A stretch of DNA of 44,869 nt from Micromonospora wenchangensis (GCF_002210435.1 NZ_MZMV01000056.1:1-44869), one strand, 5' to 3'. Positions 31,848 through 39,973 are shown, counted from the stretch's first letter. A program made the numbers and translations. Notes: generated by a model not told the origin, from the letters alone.

Positions 31848-32864
31848 CTACCGGCCGGGGGAGGGGACCGGCGGGGCCGTCCGGACCGACGGCGGGGTGA
31901 CCGCCGGCCAGGCTGCGGGAACACGCTCCAACACCCCACCGGCGAACACGTCGCGCAACCCGAGCGGCTTGAGGTGGACGTACCCGATGTGGCAGTCGCA
32001 GAGGGCGGCGTCGCACGCCCGGGGCTTCAGGGCGGCCCGCCACGACCCGTCGTAGAGGTTGCCGATCGGTGTGGGGCGGAAGTGGCAGCGGCGTACCGTG
32101 CCGTCACCCGCGACGGAGATCGCGGTCTCGCCGGCGTGGCAGGGCCGGTCGAGCGACGGGTGCGGGCGGACGCTCCAGCCGAACAACGGGTCAAGCGCCG
32201 TCCAGGCCGCCTCCTGATCGGCGGTGTACCGGTGCCCGTCGGCGGCGTTGACCCACAGGTACACCTCGCCGGGCAGGGCGGCGCGCAGCGCCCGCGCCTC
32301 GGCCAGGTGCTCGGGCAGGCCGACCACCCCCACCGAGTAGCGCACGCCCAGCTCGGACAGGCGGGCGCAGCGGGCGAGGAACCGGTCCCGGGTGACCTGC
32401 CCCGGGTGGTACGTCGTCCACAGTGCCGCCGTCGCAAGGTCGGCGTCGGCCAGCCAGTCCACCCGGGCCGCCAGGTTGGTCTGGATGACCACCCGGTCGA
32501 CGTGCGGCAGGTGCGACAGCGTCACCATGGCGTCGCGGTACCAACTGCGGGTCAGTCCCTCGCCCCACGGGGTGAACAGCACCGACAGCCGCCGGTCGGT
32601 GGTGGCCGTCACCCAGCCGGTGAACCGCTCCAGCGCGGCCCGGTCGGCGCGCAGCAGCTCCGGCGGGTCGACCCGCTTGGCGAACGGGCAGTAGGGGCAG
32701 TCGTAGTTGCAGCTCGCCAGCGGCCCCCGGTAGAGCACCGCCAGCTCCGCCCCGACGTCGGCGGGCCCCACACCGGAACCGCCCGGCTGTGCCGCCCGGG
32801 GCGTGACGGGGTGCAGCGGCAGCGCCGTGCGGGGCGGGACGGCGTGCGGCGGCCGGGCGGTCAC
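31848..32864 (-). CDS. STM4011-family radical SAM protein
   Basis: 338 residues from the GTG at 32864, whose GTGA overlaps the stop of the preceding radical SAM gene (32861). The [4Fe-4S]-SAM motif is CNYDCPYC (C52, C56, C59) after YRGPLAS. The C-terminal part has more cysteines, GTVRRCHF and RACDAALCDCHIGYVHLKP, which could hold an auxiliary SPASM/twitch-like cluster used by peptide-modifying radical SAM enzymes. I place it with the Salmonella-named STM4011 family from memory and from its neighbours. Last gene of the six-gene cassette. Substrate unknown. Confidence 0.85.
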   Translation of the reverse strand: MTARPPHAVPPRTALPLHPVTPRAAQPGGSGVGPADVGAELAVLYRGPLASCNYDCPYCPFAKRVDPPELLRADRAALERFTGWVTATTDRRLSVLFTPWGEGLTRSWYRDAMVTLSHLPHVDRVVIQTNLAARVDWLADADLATAALWTTYHPGQVTRDRFLARCARLSELGVRYSVGVVGLPEHLAEARALRAALPGEVYLWVNAADGHRYTADQEAAWTALDPLFGWSVRPHPSLDRPCHAGETAISVAGDGTVRRCHFRPTPIGNLYDGSWRAALKPRACDAALCDCHIGYVHLKPLGLRDVFAGGVLERVPAAWPAVTPPSVRTAPPVPSPGR

Positions 32865-34189
32865 CGGGGCACGTACCCGGTCATCGCCTGCCGCACCCGG
32901 GCGGAGGTCAACCACGGGCCGATCGCGTCGGAGCGGGCCAGCCCGGCCGGGGTGAGCCGCAGCCCGTCGGCGTCCGCCCAGCCCCGGTCGGCCAACCGTC
33001 CCAGCTCGGGGAAGTCCTCGCCCGGCGGCCGTCCGAACCGGGCGGCGTAGGCGGCCGGGTCGACCCCCTCGGCGCGCAGCAGCGACTTGAGCAGCCACCG
33101 GCGGCGCTGCTCGGTGCCGTCGAGGGCGAAGCCGAACTCGGCGTGCCGGAAGTCGTCGGCGGGGCGGGCGAGGTAGTCGTCCAGCACCATCCGGACCTGC
33201 GACACCGAGACCGCGTAGTCGAACGAGTAGTGCAGCGCGGTGGTGTAGGAGCGCGCCCCGCAGCCGAGCCCGACCATGCCGTCGTCCTGGCAGCAGTAGT
33301 CCGGCCCGTCCGGGGTGGGCACGTCGGCACGGCGGAACTGCCGCATCGACTCCTGCCGGTAGCCGGCCGCGCCGAGGACCTCCACCGCCTGCTCGTAGAG
33401 GGCCAGCCGGTGGGCGTCCCAGTCGGCCCGGCCGTGTGCCCGCCGACCCAGCCCGGTCAACGGCCGCACGTAGAGCGGGTACAGGTACAGCTCCTCCGGC
33501 CGCCAGGCCAGCGCCGCGTCCAGGCTCTGCCGCCAGGTCGCCGCCGTCTGCCCGTCGATGCCGTAGATCAGGTCGATGTTGAGCACGGGGACCGCCGCGG
33601 CCCGGATCGCGCCGAGCGCCGCCTCGACCTCCGCGCGGCGCTGCGGCCGGCCGGCGGCCCGCGCCTCGACGTCGAGGAAGCTCTGCACGCCGATGCTCAC
33701 CCGGTGCACCCCGTGCGCCGAGAGCACCGCCAGCCGGTCCGGCGTCGCGGTGGCCGGCGAGGTCTCCACCGCCAGCGGTACGCCCGGCAGCCGCGCCCCG
33801 GAGGTGCCGGTGACGATGTCGAACAGGTCGGCCAGTTCGTCGGCGGTCAGGTAGGTGGGGGTGCCCCCGCCCAGCGCCACCCGGGCGTACCCGGCGTCGT
33901 CGCCGAGCGCGTCGGCGACCCGTTCGGACTGCCGGCGCAGTTGCCGCAGGTAGGCGGTGACCTGTTCCTGCGGGGCGTTGGCCCGGGTGAACAGGTTGCA
34001 GAAGCCGCAGCGCATCTCGCAGAACGGCAGGTGCACGTAGAGGAAGAGCGCGTCGCGGGCCTCGGCCCGCCACACGTCGGCCAGTAGCGGCCGGGGCCGC
34101 AGCGCCCGGTAGGAGGTCTTGTGCGGGTACGCGTAGAGGTACTGCTGGTACGGCGAGCCGTCGAGGCCCGTGTCGGTGCTGGTCACCAT
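32861..34189 (-). CDS. STM4012-family (HemW-like) radical SAM protein
   Basis: 442 residues from the ATG at 34189, overlapping the stop of the STM4013-like gene by 7 bp; GTG at 34186 would give a GTGA overlap instead. YVHLPFCEMRCGFCNLF (C57, C61, C64) is the CxxxCxxC motif in a HemW/HemN-like setting, and VALGGGTPTYL and VSIGVQSFLDVE are the usual downstream radical SAM motifs. The HemW-like C-terminal region includes LGCGARSYTTALHYSFDYA. HemW-type proteins act on haem or as methyltransferases/oxidases; this subfamily has no assigned reaction. Position in the cassette supports a joint role with STM4011. Confidence 0.88.
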   Translation of the reverse strand: MVTSTDTGLDGSPYQQYLYAYPHKTSYRALRPRPLLADVWRAEARDALFLYVHLPFCEMRCGFCNLFTRANAPQEQVTAYLRQLRRQSERVADALGDDAGYARVALGGGTPTYLTADELADLFDIVTGTSGARLPGVPLAVETSPATATPDRLAVLSAHGVHRVSIGVQSFLDVEARAAGRPQRRAEVEAALGAIRAAAVPVLNIDLIYGIDGQTAATWRQSLDAALAWRPEELYLYPLYVRPLTGLGRRAHGRADWDAHRLALYEQAVEVLGAAGYRQESMRQFRRADVPTPDGPDYCCQDDGMVGLGCGARSYTTALHYSFDYAVSVSQVRMVLDDYLARPADDFRHAEFGFALDGTEQRRRWLLKSLLRAEGVDPAAYAARFGRPPGEDFPELGRLADRGWADADGLRLTPAGLARSDAIGPWLTSARVRQAMTGYVPR

Positions 34190-34986
34190 TCCCCCGGTCG
34201 CAGGACGAAGTGGGCGTACGGGACGGTCCACACCACGTCGTGGCCGATCCGGTGGCCGGTGTGCCCGTCCTCGCCGTACGCGGTGCCGTGGTCGGAACAG
34301 ACGATCGTGAACACCGGCCTTCCGCGCCCGGTGAGCAGGGCGAACAGCCGGTCGACCCGGGAGTCGACGTACTCCAGGGCGGCGGCGTGGCTGTCCCGGC
34401 TGTCGTGCGCCGCGCCGGGCAGGTGGTGCCGGTTGGGTTGGTGCAGGGCGGCGACGTTGAGGAAGGTGAACACCGGCCGGTCGGTGGGCTGGCCGGGCAG
34501 CACCTCGGCCAGCCGGTCGAGCTGCGCGTCCAGGCATGTGGGGGAGGTGACCCCGAACTCCGGTTCCCAGTGCGCCTCGGCGAACAGGTCGGGCAGCACC
34601 GACCCGAGCGGGCTGCGCCGGTTGAAGAAGCCCACCCCGCCCAGGCAGAGCGTGTGGTAGCCGGCCCCGGCCAGCGCGGTCGGCAGGTCGGGGGCGTCGA
34701 AGACCCAGGTGTCGTCCCCGGCGGTCTCGCTGCCCGGGAACGCCGCCGCGTACAGCCGCTCGTGCCGGCCCGGTCCGACCGGGGTGGGCAGGAAACCGGC
34801 GAAGAAGGCGTGGTGTGCGGCGTAGGTGAAGCTGGCGGGGGAATGCCGTCGTTCCCACCGCCCGCCCGGCAGCACCCGGGCCAGTCGGGGTGTCCGCCCG
34901 GCCCCGGCCAGTTCGGCGGCCACGTCGAAGCGCAGCGTGTCGAGGGTGACCAGGCAGATGTCGTGACTGCCGATCAGCGTGCGCAT
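34183..34986 (-). CDS. STM4013/SEN3800-family hydrolase (alkaline phosphatase superfamily)
   Basis: 267 residues from the ATG at 34986. GGGAGGAGG ending 4 nt upstream fixes this start even though it overlaps the STM4014-like stop by 13 bp. The N-terminal LVTLDTLRFD gives the metal-ligand D16 and the candidate nucleophile T17 typical of sulfatase-like/alkaline phosphatase-superfamily enzymes. The C-terminal VCSDHGTAYGEDGHTGH supplies D232 and H233 plus later histidines. No signal peptide: cytoplasmic. It could hydrolyse a phosphate or sulfate ester or phosphonate made or used by the cassette. Substrate unknown. Confidence 0.87.
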   Translation of the reverse strand: MRTLIGSHDICLVTLDTLRFDVAAELAGAGRTPRLARVLPGGRWERRHSPASFTYAAHHAFFAGFLPTPVGPGRHERLYAAAFPGSETAGDDTWVFDAPDLPTALAGAGYHTLCLGGVGFFNRRSPLGSVLPDLFAEAHWEPEFGVTSPTCLDAQLDRLAEVLPGQPTDRPVFTFLNVAALHQPNRHHLPGAAHDSRDSHAAALEYVDSRVDRLFALLTGRGRPVFTIVCSDHGTAYGEDGHTGHRIGHDVVWTVPYAHFVLRPGEW

Positions 34987-36131
34987 CCGGCCTCCTCCCG
35001 TCGGGTCGTCGCCGCCCCGTCGGCCGCCGTGCCGTGTCCGGCCGCCGCCGAGCCGTCGCCGGCCACCGGCGCGGTCGCCCGCCACCGGTCCCACCGGCCG
35101 CTGGTCAGCGCGTGCACCTGCTCGGCGTAGGTGTCCCGGCCGTCGGTCAGCACCCCGGGCAGCAGGTCGCCGAACGCGTTGACCTCGGCCACCGCGTGCC
35201 GTCGCCAGCCCACCAGGAACATCAGGTCGACCCCGACGTGCAGCGACCGGGGGAAGCACGCCGCCGCCCGTTCGCAGGTCTCCATCGCCGCCGCCCAGGA
35301 CTCCGGGCCGGCCGCCGCCCGTAGCGCGGCCAGGTCGCCGCGCGCGTTGCCCAGGTGCAGGTTGGTCAGCGGACCCCGGGCCGCCCGGACCACGGCGTGG
35401 GTGGGCCGGCCGGCGACCACCACCACCCGCAGGTCGACCACCCGGTCGGCCAGCCCGGCCTTGGGTAGCCACTGTTCCACGTGCAGGCCCTCCGGGGCGA
35501 GCCGGTCGACCAGGGCGGCGACGGTCGCCTCGTCGTCGTAGCGGCGCAGCCGCAGCGAGTTGAACAGCCCGTCGGGGGTGATCTCGATCGGGGTGACCGC
35601 CTGCACCCGGCGCGGCCCGACCGCGAGCGCGATCACCCCGGCCGCCGACGACCCGTGTGCCGGCTTGACGAACACCCGTGGCCAGCCGGCCGCCGCCATC
35701 GCCGCCCGCAACTGCGGATAGCCCTCGACCGGCGGCAGCGCCGCCGGCACCGGAACCCCGGCGGCCGACAGCAGCGCGTGGCAGCGGCGCTTGTCGCACA
35801 GCGCCGCCACGTCGTCGGGGTGGTTGAGTAGCGTCGCGCCCCCGGCGGCCACCCGACCCGTCCCGGCCACCAGCCCGGCGTACGTGGCGGCGAGGCCGAT
35901 CAGCTCCCCGTGCCGGGCGGGGGTGGCCGCGCCGCGCAGCAGCCGGTCGACCTCCGCGTCCTCGCCGGGGGAGTCGACCCGGACCAGGGCGTCGGCGTCC
36001 GGCGGGGCCGCCCCGGTGAGCACCCGTGCCCAGGGCAGCACCGCCGGGTCGGGCAACCCCGCCGCGCGTACGGCCCGCCGGAACAGCGCGACCCGCCGGT
36101 TGTCGGGGTTGCCCACCACGGTCAGTCGCAT
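34974..36131 (-). CDS. STM4014-family ATP-grasp protein
   Basis: 385 residues from the ATG at 36131, one base after the TGA of the upstream LRR gene. ATP-grasp features: VFVKPAHGSSAAGV (K156, the ATP-binding lysine and glycine loop), VEQWLPKA near residue 218, and VGVDLMFL plus AEVNAFGDLLPG at residues 300-326, which give the Mg ligands D302, E316 and N318. ATP-grasp enzymes form amide or ester bonds through an acyl phosphate, in RiPP maturation, peptide tailing or small-molecule ligation. A polar Ala/Gly tail follows. In the cassette it is the only obvious ligase. Confidence 0.87.
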   Translation of the reverse strand: MRLTVVGNPDNRRVALFRRAVRAAGLPDPAVLPWARVLTGAAPPDADALVRVDSPGEDAEVDRLLRGAATPARHGELIGLAATYAGLVAGTGRVAAGGATLLNHPDDVAALCDKRRCHALLSAAGVPVPAALPPVEGYPQLRAAMAAAGWPRVFVKPAHGSSAAGVIALAVGPRRVQAVTPIEITPDGLFNSLRLRRYDDEATVAALVDRLAPEGLHVEQWLPKAGLADRVVDLRVVVVAGRPTHAVVRAARGPLTNLHLGNARGDLAALRAAAGPESWAAAMETCERAAACFPRSLHVGVDLMFLVGWRRHAVAEVNAFGDLLPGVLTDGRDTYAEQVHALTSGRWDRWRATAPVAGDGSAAAGHGTAADGAATTRREEAGCAR

Positions 36132-36132
36132 G

Positions 36133-37083
36133 TCACTCCGACACCGCCGTGTAGCGGTAGGTCTCCCCGTCGTCCTCGTCCGGTTCCTGCGGCTCGGAGA
36201 CGTCCACCTCGACGCCGGGCAACGCGGCGACCACCCGGGCGGCGGCCTCCTCCGACAGGTAGTGGTGGTGCAGGTCGAGCGCGGACAGGTGGGTCAGGGA
36301 CTGCCCGGCGAGCAGCGCGGCCAGCCCGTCGTCGGACAGGGTGCCCAGCGACAGGTCGAGCCGTTCCAGCCGGGGCACCACGGCGGCGGTGGCGAGCGCG
36401 GCGGCCAGCTCGTCGGTGATCTCGGCGTTGCGCAGCCCGAGCCGGCGCAGCGCGGGGAAGAGCTTCCCGGCCAGCAGCGCGTCCAGGTCGGCCACGGTGG
36501 TGTCGCCACCGTAGTCGTCGGTGCCCAGCCACAGGTCCAGGTGGTGCAACGCGGGCAGCTCCGAGGCGAGCACCGCGGCGACGAACTCCCGGGACAGGCC
36601 GCCGCTCTGCACGGACAGCGTCCGCAGCCGCCCGTGCCGCACCGGGGAGAAGCTGAAGTCCTCACCGCCGCGTACCCGCAGCACCTCCAGCTCCGGGTAG
36701 GCGGTCAGCAACGGACTGACGTCGCCGACCCGCATCCAGGAGACCTCGCACTCCTCGGTGACCATGTCGCCGAGGAACAGGGCCCGCAGCCGGGGCAGCC
36801 GGTCCGCCGCCGCGCAGAGCTGGGCGATCGGGGCGTGGTGGAACGCCGCGTATCCCCAGGGGCCGACGACCAGCGCCTCGACCCGGTCGCCGAGCTGCTC
36901 GACGAACCTGTCGAACCGGTCCCGGAACTGCTCCGACAGGGTGTCCTGCCGGGTGTCGCCGTCGAAGTGCCAGTCGGCGACCCGCCAGCAGACCGGGCCG
37001 TCCACGACGGGCGGCGGGCCGTCGGCGGGGAACTCGACCACGGGCCGGCCGGCGAACGTCTGGGCGTGGGAGCCGAACGTCAT
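36133..37083 (-). CDS. STM4015-family leucine-rich-repeat protein (second copy)
   Basis: 316 residues from the ATG at 37083. A conserved N-terminal part (FAGRPVVEFP and the CEVSWMRVGD segment) is followed by about six LRR units such as LPALHHLDLWLGTDDYGGDT and VPRLERLDLSLGTLSDDGLA. No signal peptide, no catalytic motif. LRR proteins bind partners, so it may be the scaffold or substrate of the modifying enzymes. It is a paralogue of the adjacent gene (37090-38022): both share CEvSWmrxGDxxPLLTAYPELE and the YGGDT repeat. The gap between the two genes is 6 bp. Confidence 0.87.
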   Translation of the reverse strand: MTFGSHAQTFAGRPVVEFPADGPPPVVDGPVCWRVADWHFDGDTRQDTLSEQFRDRFDRFVEQLGDRVEALVVGPWGYAAFHHAPIAQLCAAADRLPRLRALFLGDMVTEECEVSWMRVGDVSPLLTAYPELEVLRVRGGEDFSFSPVRHGRLRTLSVQSGGLSREFVAAVLASELPALHHLDLWLGTDDYGGDTTVADLDALLAGKLFPALRRLGLRNAEITDELAAALATAAVVPRLERLDLSLGTLSDDGLAALLAGQSLTHLSALDLHHHYLSEEAAARVVAALPGVEVDVSEPQEPDEDDGETYRYTAVSE

Positions 37084-37089
37084 TGTCGT

Positions 37090-38022
37090 TCACTCCCCGA
37101 CCGCGGTGAACCGGTAGACCGTGCCGTGGTACTCGTCGGGTGTCTGCGGGTCGTCCAGGTCGACCTGGACGCCGGGCAGCGCGTCCACCAGCCGCTGCGC
37201 GACCTCGGGCGAGAGGAAGTGGTGGTGCAGGTCGAGGCGGCGCAGGTGGGTCAGCGGCTGCCCGGCCAGCAGCGCCTCGGCGCCGGGGTCGGTGAGCACC
37301 CCCATCGACAGGTCGAGCACCTCCAGCCGGGACACCACCGGGGCGGTGGCCACCGCCCGCGCGACGTGGTCGGCGAACTCGGCGTTGCACACCGCCAGGT
37401 GGCGCAGCGCGGGCAGCCGGTCACCGGCCAGGACGGCGGCCAGGTCGTCGACGCCGGTGTCGCCGCCGTAGTCCTGCCGGCCGAGCCACAGGTCGAGCCG
37501 GCGCAGGGCGGGCAGGTCGCAGTCACCCACCGCCCGGGTCACCGCACCGGGCAGGCCGCCGGTCTGGAAGCCCAGCTCCCGCAGGCCGGTGTGGCGCACC
37601 GGTCGCAGGGTCAGCTCGTTGGCTCCGCGCACCCACAGCGTCTCCAGCTCCGGGTAGGCGGTCAGCAGCGGGGTGAGGTCACCGTGGGTGAGCCAGGAGA
37701 TCTCGCACTGCTCGCTGACCAGATCGGCCAGGAACACCGCGCGCAGGGCGGTCCAGTCCTTCGCGGCGTCGGCCAGCAGGTCGACCGGGAGGGCCCGCTC
37801 GTACGCCGAGCCCCACTCGCCGATCACCAGGGCGCGGACCGCCTCGCCGGGCACCTCGGCCCGCAGCGCCGTGACCAGGCCGGCGAACTCCTCCGGCTCG
37901 GCCTCGAAGTCCTCGACCTCCAGCCGCCAGGCGACGCCCGACGGGTCGTCGGGCAGGGTCATCCCCGGTGTGAAGGGGACCACCGGCATTCCGGCGAACG
38001 ACGACAAGTGCGAACGGATCAC
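37090..38022 (-). CDS. STM4015-family leucine-rich-repeat protein (first copy)
   Basis: 310 residues from the GTG at 38022, preceded by GGAGGT. It is the first gene of the six-gene cassette. Same layout as its neighbour: N-terminal FAGMPVVPF, then CEISWLTHGDLTPLLTAYP, then LRR units including LPALRRLDLWLGRQDYGGDT and VSRLEVLDLSMGVLTDPGAE, then a C-terminal acidic stretch. Judging by eye, the two copies share roughly 45 percent of residues in aligned blocks, so the duplication is not recent. It is read leftward with very small gaps from here to STM4011, an operon of about 6.2 kb. Confidence 0.87.
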   Translation of the reverse strand: MIRSHLSSFAGMPVVPFTPGMTLPDDPSGVAWRLEVEDFEAEPEEFAGLVTALRAEVPGEAVRALVIGEWGSAYERALPVDLLADAAKDWTALRAVFLADLVSEQCEISWLTHGDLTPLLTAYPELETLWVRGANELTLRPVRHTGLRELGFQTGGLPGAVTRAVGDCDLPALRRLDLWLGRQDYGGDTGVDDLAAVLAGDRLPALRHLAVCNAEFADHVARAVATAPVVSRLEVLDLSMGVLTDPGAEALLAGQPLTHLRRLDLHHHFLSPEVAQRLVDALPGVQVDLDDPQTPDEYHGTVYRFTAVGE

Positions 38023-38175
38023 GCCTACCTCCGGCTCGACTGGTGTGACAGCGGCGCGACCGTAACAGGCCCGACCGACAGGATGATCAGCACCGGGTTA
38101 CCGGACCGGCTGCGCACCTACCCGGGGTGCCCGGCCGGTGACGCTTTACAGCGGAAGTCGGGTGTGCGAGGCTCA

Positions 38176-38189
38176 GGAAAGCGCTCCCA
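38176..38189. promoter_or_regulatory. CelR/CebR-like operator upstream of the CBM2-pectinesterase
   Basis: GGAAAGCGCTCCCA matches the CelR/CebR (LacI-family, cello-oligosaccharide-sensing) palindrome TGGGAGCGCTCCCA at 11 of 14 positions, including a perfect right half. It lies 37 bp before the GTG start, a position suited to repression. The regulator gene is not in the window. Confidence 0.5.
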
Positions 38190-38226
38190 CGGCTGTCCGT
38201 GTCGGATACCCATGGGGAGTTCGCTC

Positions 38227-39669
38227 GTGAGAAATCGCACCCGGCGGGCGGCGTCGATCGTCGCCACCGCCGTCACCACCACCCTCGTCGCCGGTGTCGT
38301 CACCGCCGTCTCGGCGCAGGCCGCCGCCGGCTGTCAGGTCACCTACCAGGTCGGCGCCCAGTGGGCCGGTGGCTTCACCGCCGCCATCTCGATCAGGAAC
38401 CTGGGCGACCCCGTCACCGGTTGGCGGCTCGGCTGGACCTTCCCGGCCGGGCAGACCATCACCAGCGCGTGGGGCTTCACCGCCAGCCCGGCCAGCGGCA
38501 GCGTGGTGGCCACCAACCTCGACTACAACGCCGCCATCGCCACCGGCGGTGTCGTGGACGTCGGCTTCAACGGCACCTGGACCGGCAGCAACCCCGAGCC
38601 CGCCGGCTTCACCCTCAACGGCACCGCCTGCACCGGGTCGACCACCCCCACCACTGCCGCGCCGACGACCCCGCCGCCGCCCACGACCCCGCCGCCCACC
38701 ACCCCGCCGCCGACGACGCCGCCACCGACCACCCCGCCGGTGACCACCCCACCGCCGACCAGCGGGACGCCGACGGTGGCCTCGGACGGCACCGGCAGGT
38801 ACCGCACGGTCCAGGCCGCCATCGACGCCGTGCCGGCGAACAGTTCGAGCCGGACCACCATCACCATCAAGCCCGGCACCTACCGCGAGGTCGTCCGGGT
38901 GGCGTCGAACAAGACCAACGTCACGCTGCGGGGCCTCGGCTCGGCACCGTCGAACGTCGTGCTCGTCTACAACAACTCCGCCGGCACCCGTAAGCCGGAC
39001 GGCACGACCTACGGCACCTTCAACAGCGCGAGCATGTTCGTCGACGGGGCGGACTTCGTCGCCGAGAACCTGACCATCGCCAACGACTTCGTGGAGAACA
39101 CCTCGGGGGTCGACCAGCAGGCGGTGGCGCTGCACCTGAACGCCGACCGGGCGGTGCTGCGCAACGTCCGGCTCCTCGGTGACCAGGACACCTTCCTGGT
39201 CAACGACAAGACCCGGGCGTACGTGGTCGGCTCCTACGTGGAGGGCACGGTCGACTTCATCTTCGGCGGCGGCACGATCGTCATCGACGGCAGTTCGATC
39301 TACGAGAAGCGGTCGACCGGTGGACCGATCACCGCCGCCCGGACGCCGGCCAGCAAGACGTACGGGATGCTGATCTACCGGTCGACGATCACCGGGGCGA
39401 CCAACAACACCACCCAGCTCGGTCGCCCGTGGGGGCCGGACGCCCAGGTCCTCTACCGGGAGTCGACGCTGAGCGCGACCATGAAGACCGCCCAGCCCTG
39501 GATCGACATGTCCGGCAACGTGTGGCAGAACGCGCGGTTCCGCGAGTACCGCAACACCGGGCCCGGTGCCGGCACGAACGGCAACCGTCCCCAGCTCAGT
39601 GACGCGCAGGCGGCCACCTACACGCCGCAGCGGTACCTCGCCGGCAGTGACGGCTGGAACCCGATGTGA
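38227..39669 (+). CDS. Secreted pectin methylesterase (CE8) with N-terminal CBM2
   Basis: 480 residues from the GTG at 38227; GGGGAG 7 nt upstream favours it over the in-frame ATG at 38212, which overlaps that site. The huge upstream open frame is shadow. Residues 1-33 signal peptide; 34-134 CBM2 cellulose-binding domain (CQVTYQ to GTAC); 138-178 PT-rich linker; about 181-478 the CE8 beta-helix. Catalytic residues: D321 in GDQDTF, D343 in GTVDFIFG, R400 and W402 in QLGRPWG. It removes methyl groups from pectin while tethered to cellulose, that is, plant cell wall attack. A strong hairpin follows the stop. Confidence 0.93.
   Translation: MRNRTRRAASIVATAVTTTLVAGVVTAVSAQAAAGCQVTYQVGAQWAGGFTAAISIRNLGDPVTGWRLGWTFPAGQTITSAWGFTASPASGSVVATNLDYNAAIATGGVVDVGFNGTWTGSNPEPAGFTLNGTACTGSTTPTTAAPTTPPPPTTPPPTTPPPTTPPPTTPPVTTPPPTSGTPTVASDGTGRYRTVQAAIDAVPANSSSRTTITIKPGTYREVVRVASNKTNVTLRGLGSAPSNVVLVYNNSAGTRKPDGTTYGTFNSASMFVDGADFVAENLTIANDFVENTSGVDQQAVALHLNADRAVLRNVRLLGDQDTFLVNDKTRAYVVGSYVEGTVDFIFGGGTIVIDGSSIYEKRSTGGPITAARTPASKTYGMLIYRSTITGATNNTTQLGRPWGPDAQVLYRESTLSATMKTAQPWIDMSGNVWQNARFREYRNTGPGAGTNGNRPQLSDAQAATYTPQRYLAGSDGWNPM
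38641..38762 (+). repeat. PT-rich linker repeat inside the pectinesterase gene
   Basis: About 120 bp of near-tandem units coding PPPTT-type repeats between the CBM2 and CE8 domains. It is an interdomain linker, prone to length change, and not a regulatory array. Confidence 0.8.
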
Positions 39670-39704
39670 GCGCCCGGACGCCACGACCCTGAACGAGGGT
39701 CACC

Positions 39705-39757
39705 CACAGGCCCGGTTTCCCCGCCCCGACCTCCGGGGCGGGGAAACCGGGCCTGTG
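39705..39757 (+). terminator. 23-bp perfect hairpin after the pectinesterase gene
   Basis: Bases 39705-39727 pair without a mismatch with 39735-39757 around a 7-nt loop, 35 bp past the stop. It is the strongest stem-loop in the window and can stop transcription from both directions. Confidence 0.88.
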
Positions 39758-39830
39758 TGCGGGTGCCCCCTCGTGGACGGCGGAGGCGGTGGCGACGCGG
39801 GGTGGCCGACGTACCGCACGCTGCAACACC

Positions 39831-39885
39831 TTGCCGATCATTGCCGGCAGATGTCGAAAACTTTGCCGCAAGGTCTTGCAAAACC
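39831..39885. promoter_or_regulatory. TTGC-core operator array upstream of the alpha-amylase (MalR-like)
   Basis: TTGC occurs at 39831, 39841, 39863 and 39876; two of these lie in palindromes (TTGCCGCAA at 39863-39871 and TTGCAA at 39876-39881), 13 bp apart. LacI-family MalR sites in front of Streptomyces amylase genes have CTTGCA/TGCAAG-type half-sites. The regulator is not in the window, so this is a sequence resemblance. Confidence 0.45.
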
Positions 39886-39973
39886 TTTCATCGATGCCGC
39901 ATCGTCTTCTCCACCGGACGGCCGTCCACACCGACCAGCGCCGCTTCGACCCCCGGAAGTAGGTCCACTCCCC

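Larger units (their letters stand above)
39670..39973. other. Intergenic region between pectinesterase and alpha-amylase (304 bp)
   Basis: It holds a very long hairpin (39705-39757) that ends the pectinesterase transcript and an array of TTGC-core sites (39831-39881) before the amylase start. The GC content drops near the array, as expected of a promoter. No coding frame supported. Confidence 0.6.

Noticed and set aside
35791..38226. Very long plus-strand frame leading into the pectinesterase
   Set aside because: It is opposite the STM4014 and STM4015-like genes; signal peptide and ribosome site place the true start at 38227.
38641..38762. Short repeats that might look like a CRISPR or minisatellite
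   Set aside because: The units are in frame and code a PT-rich linker; no spacers and no palindromic repeats.
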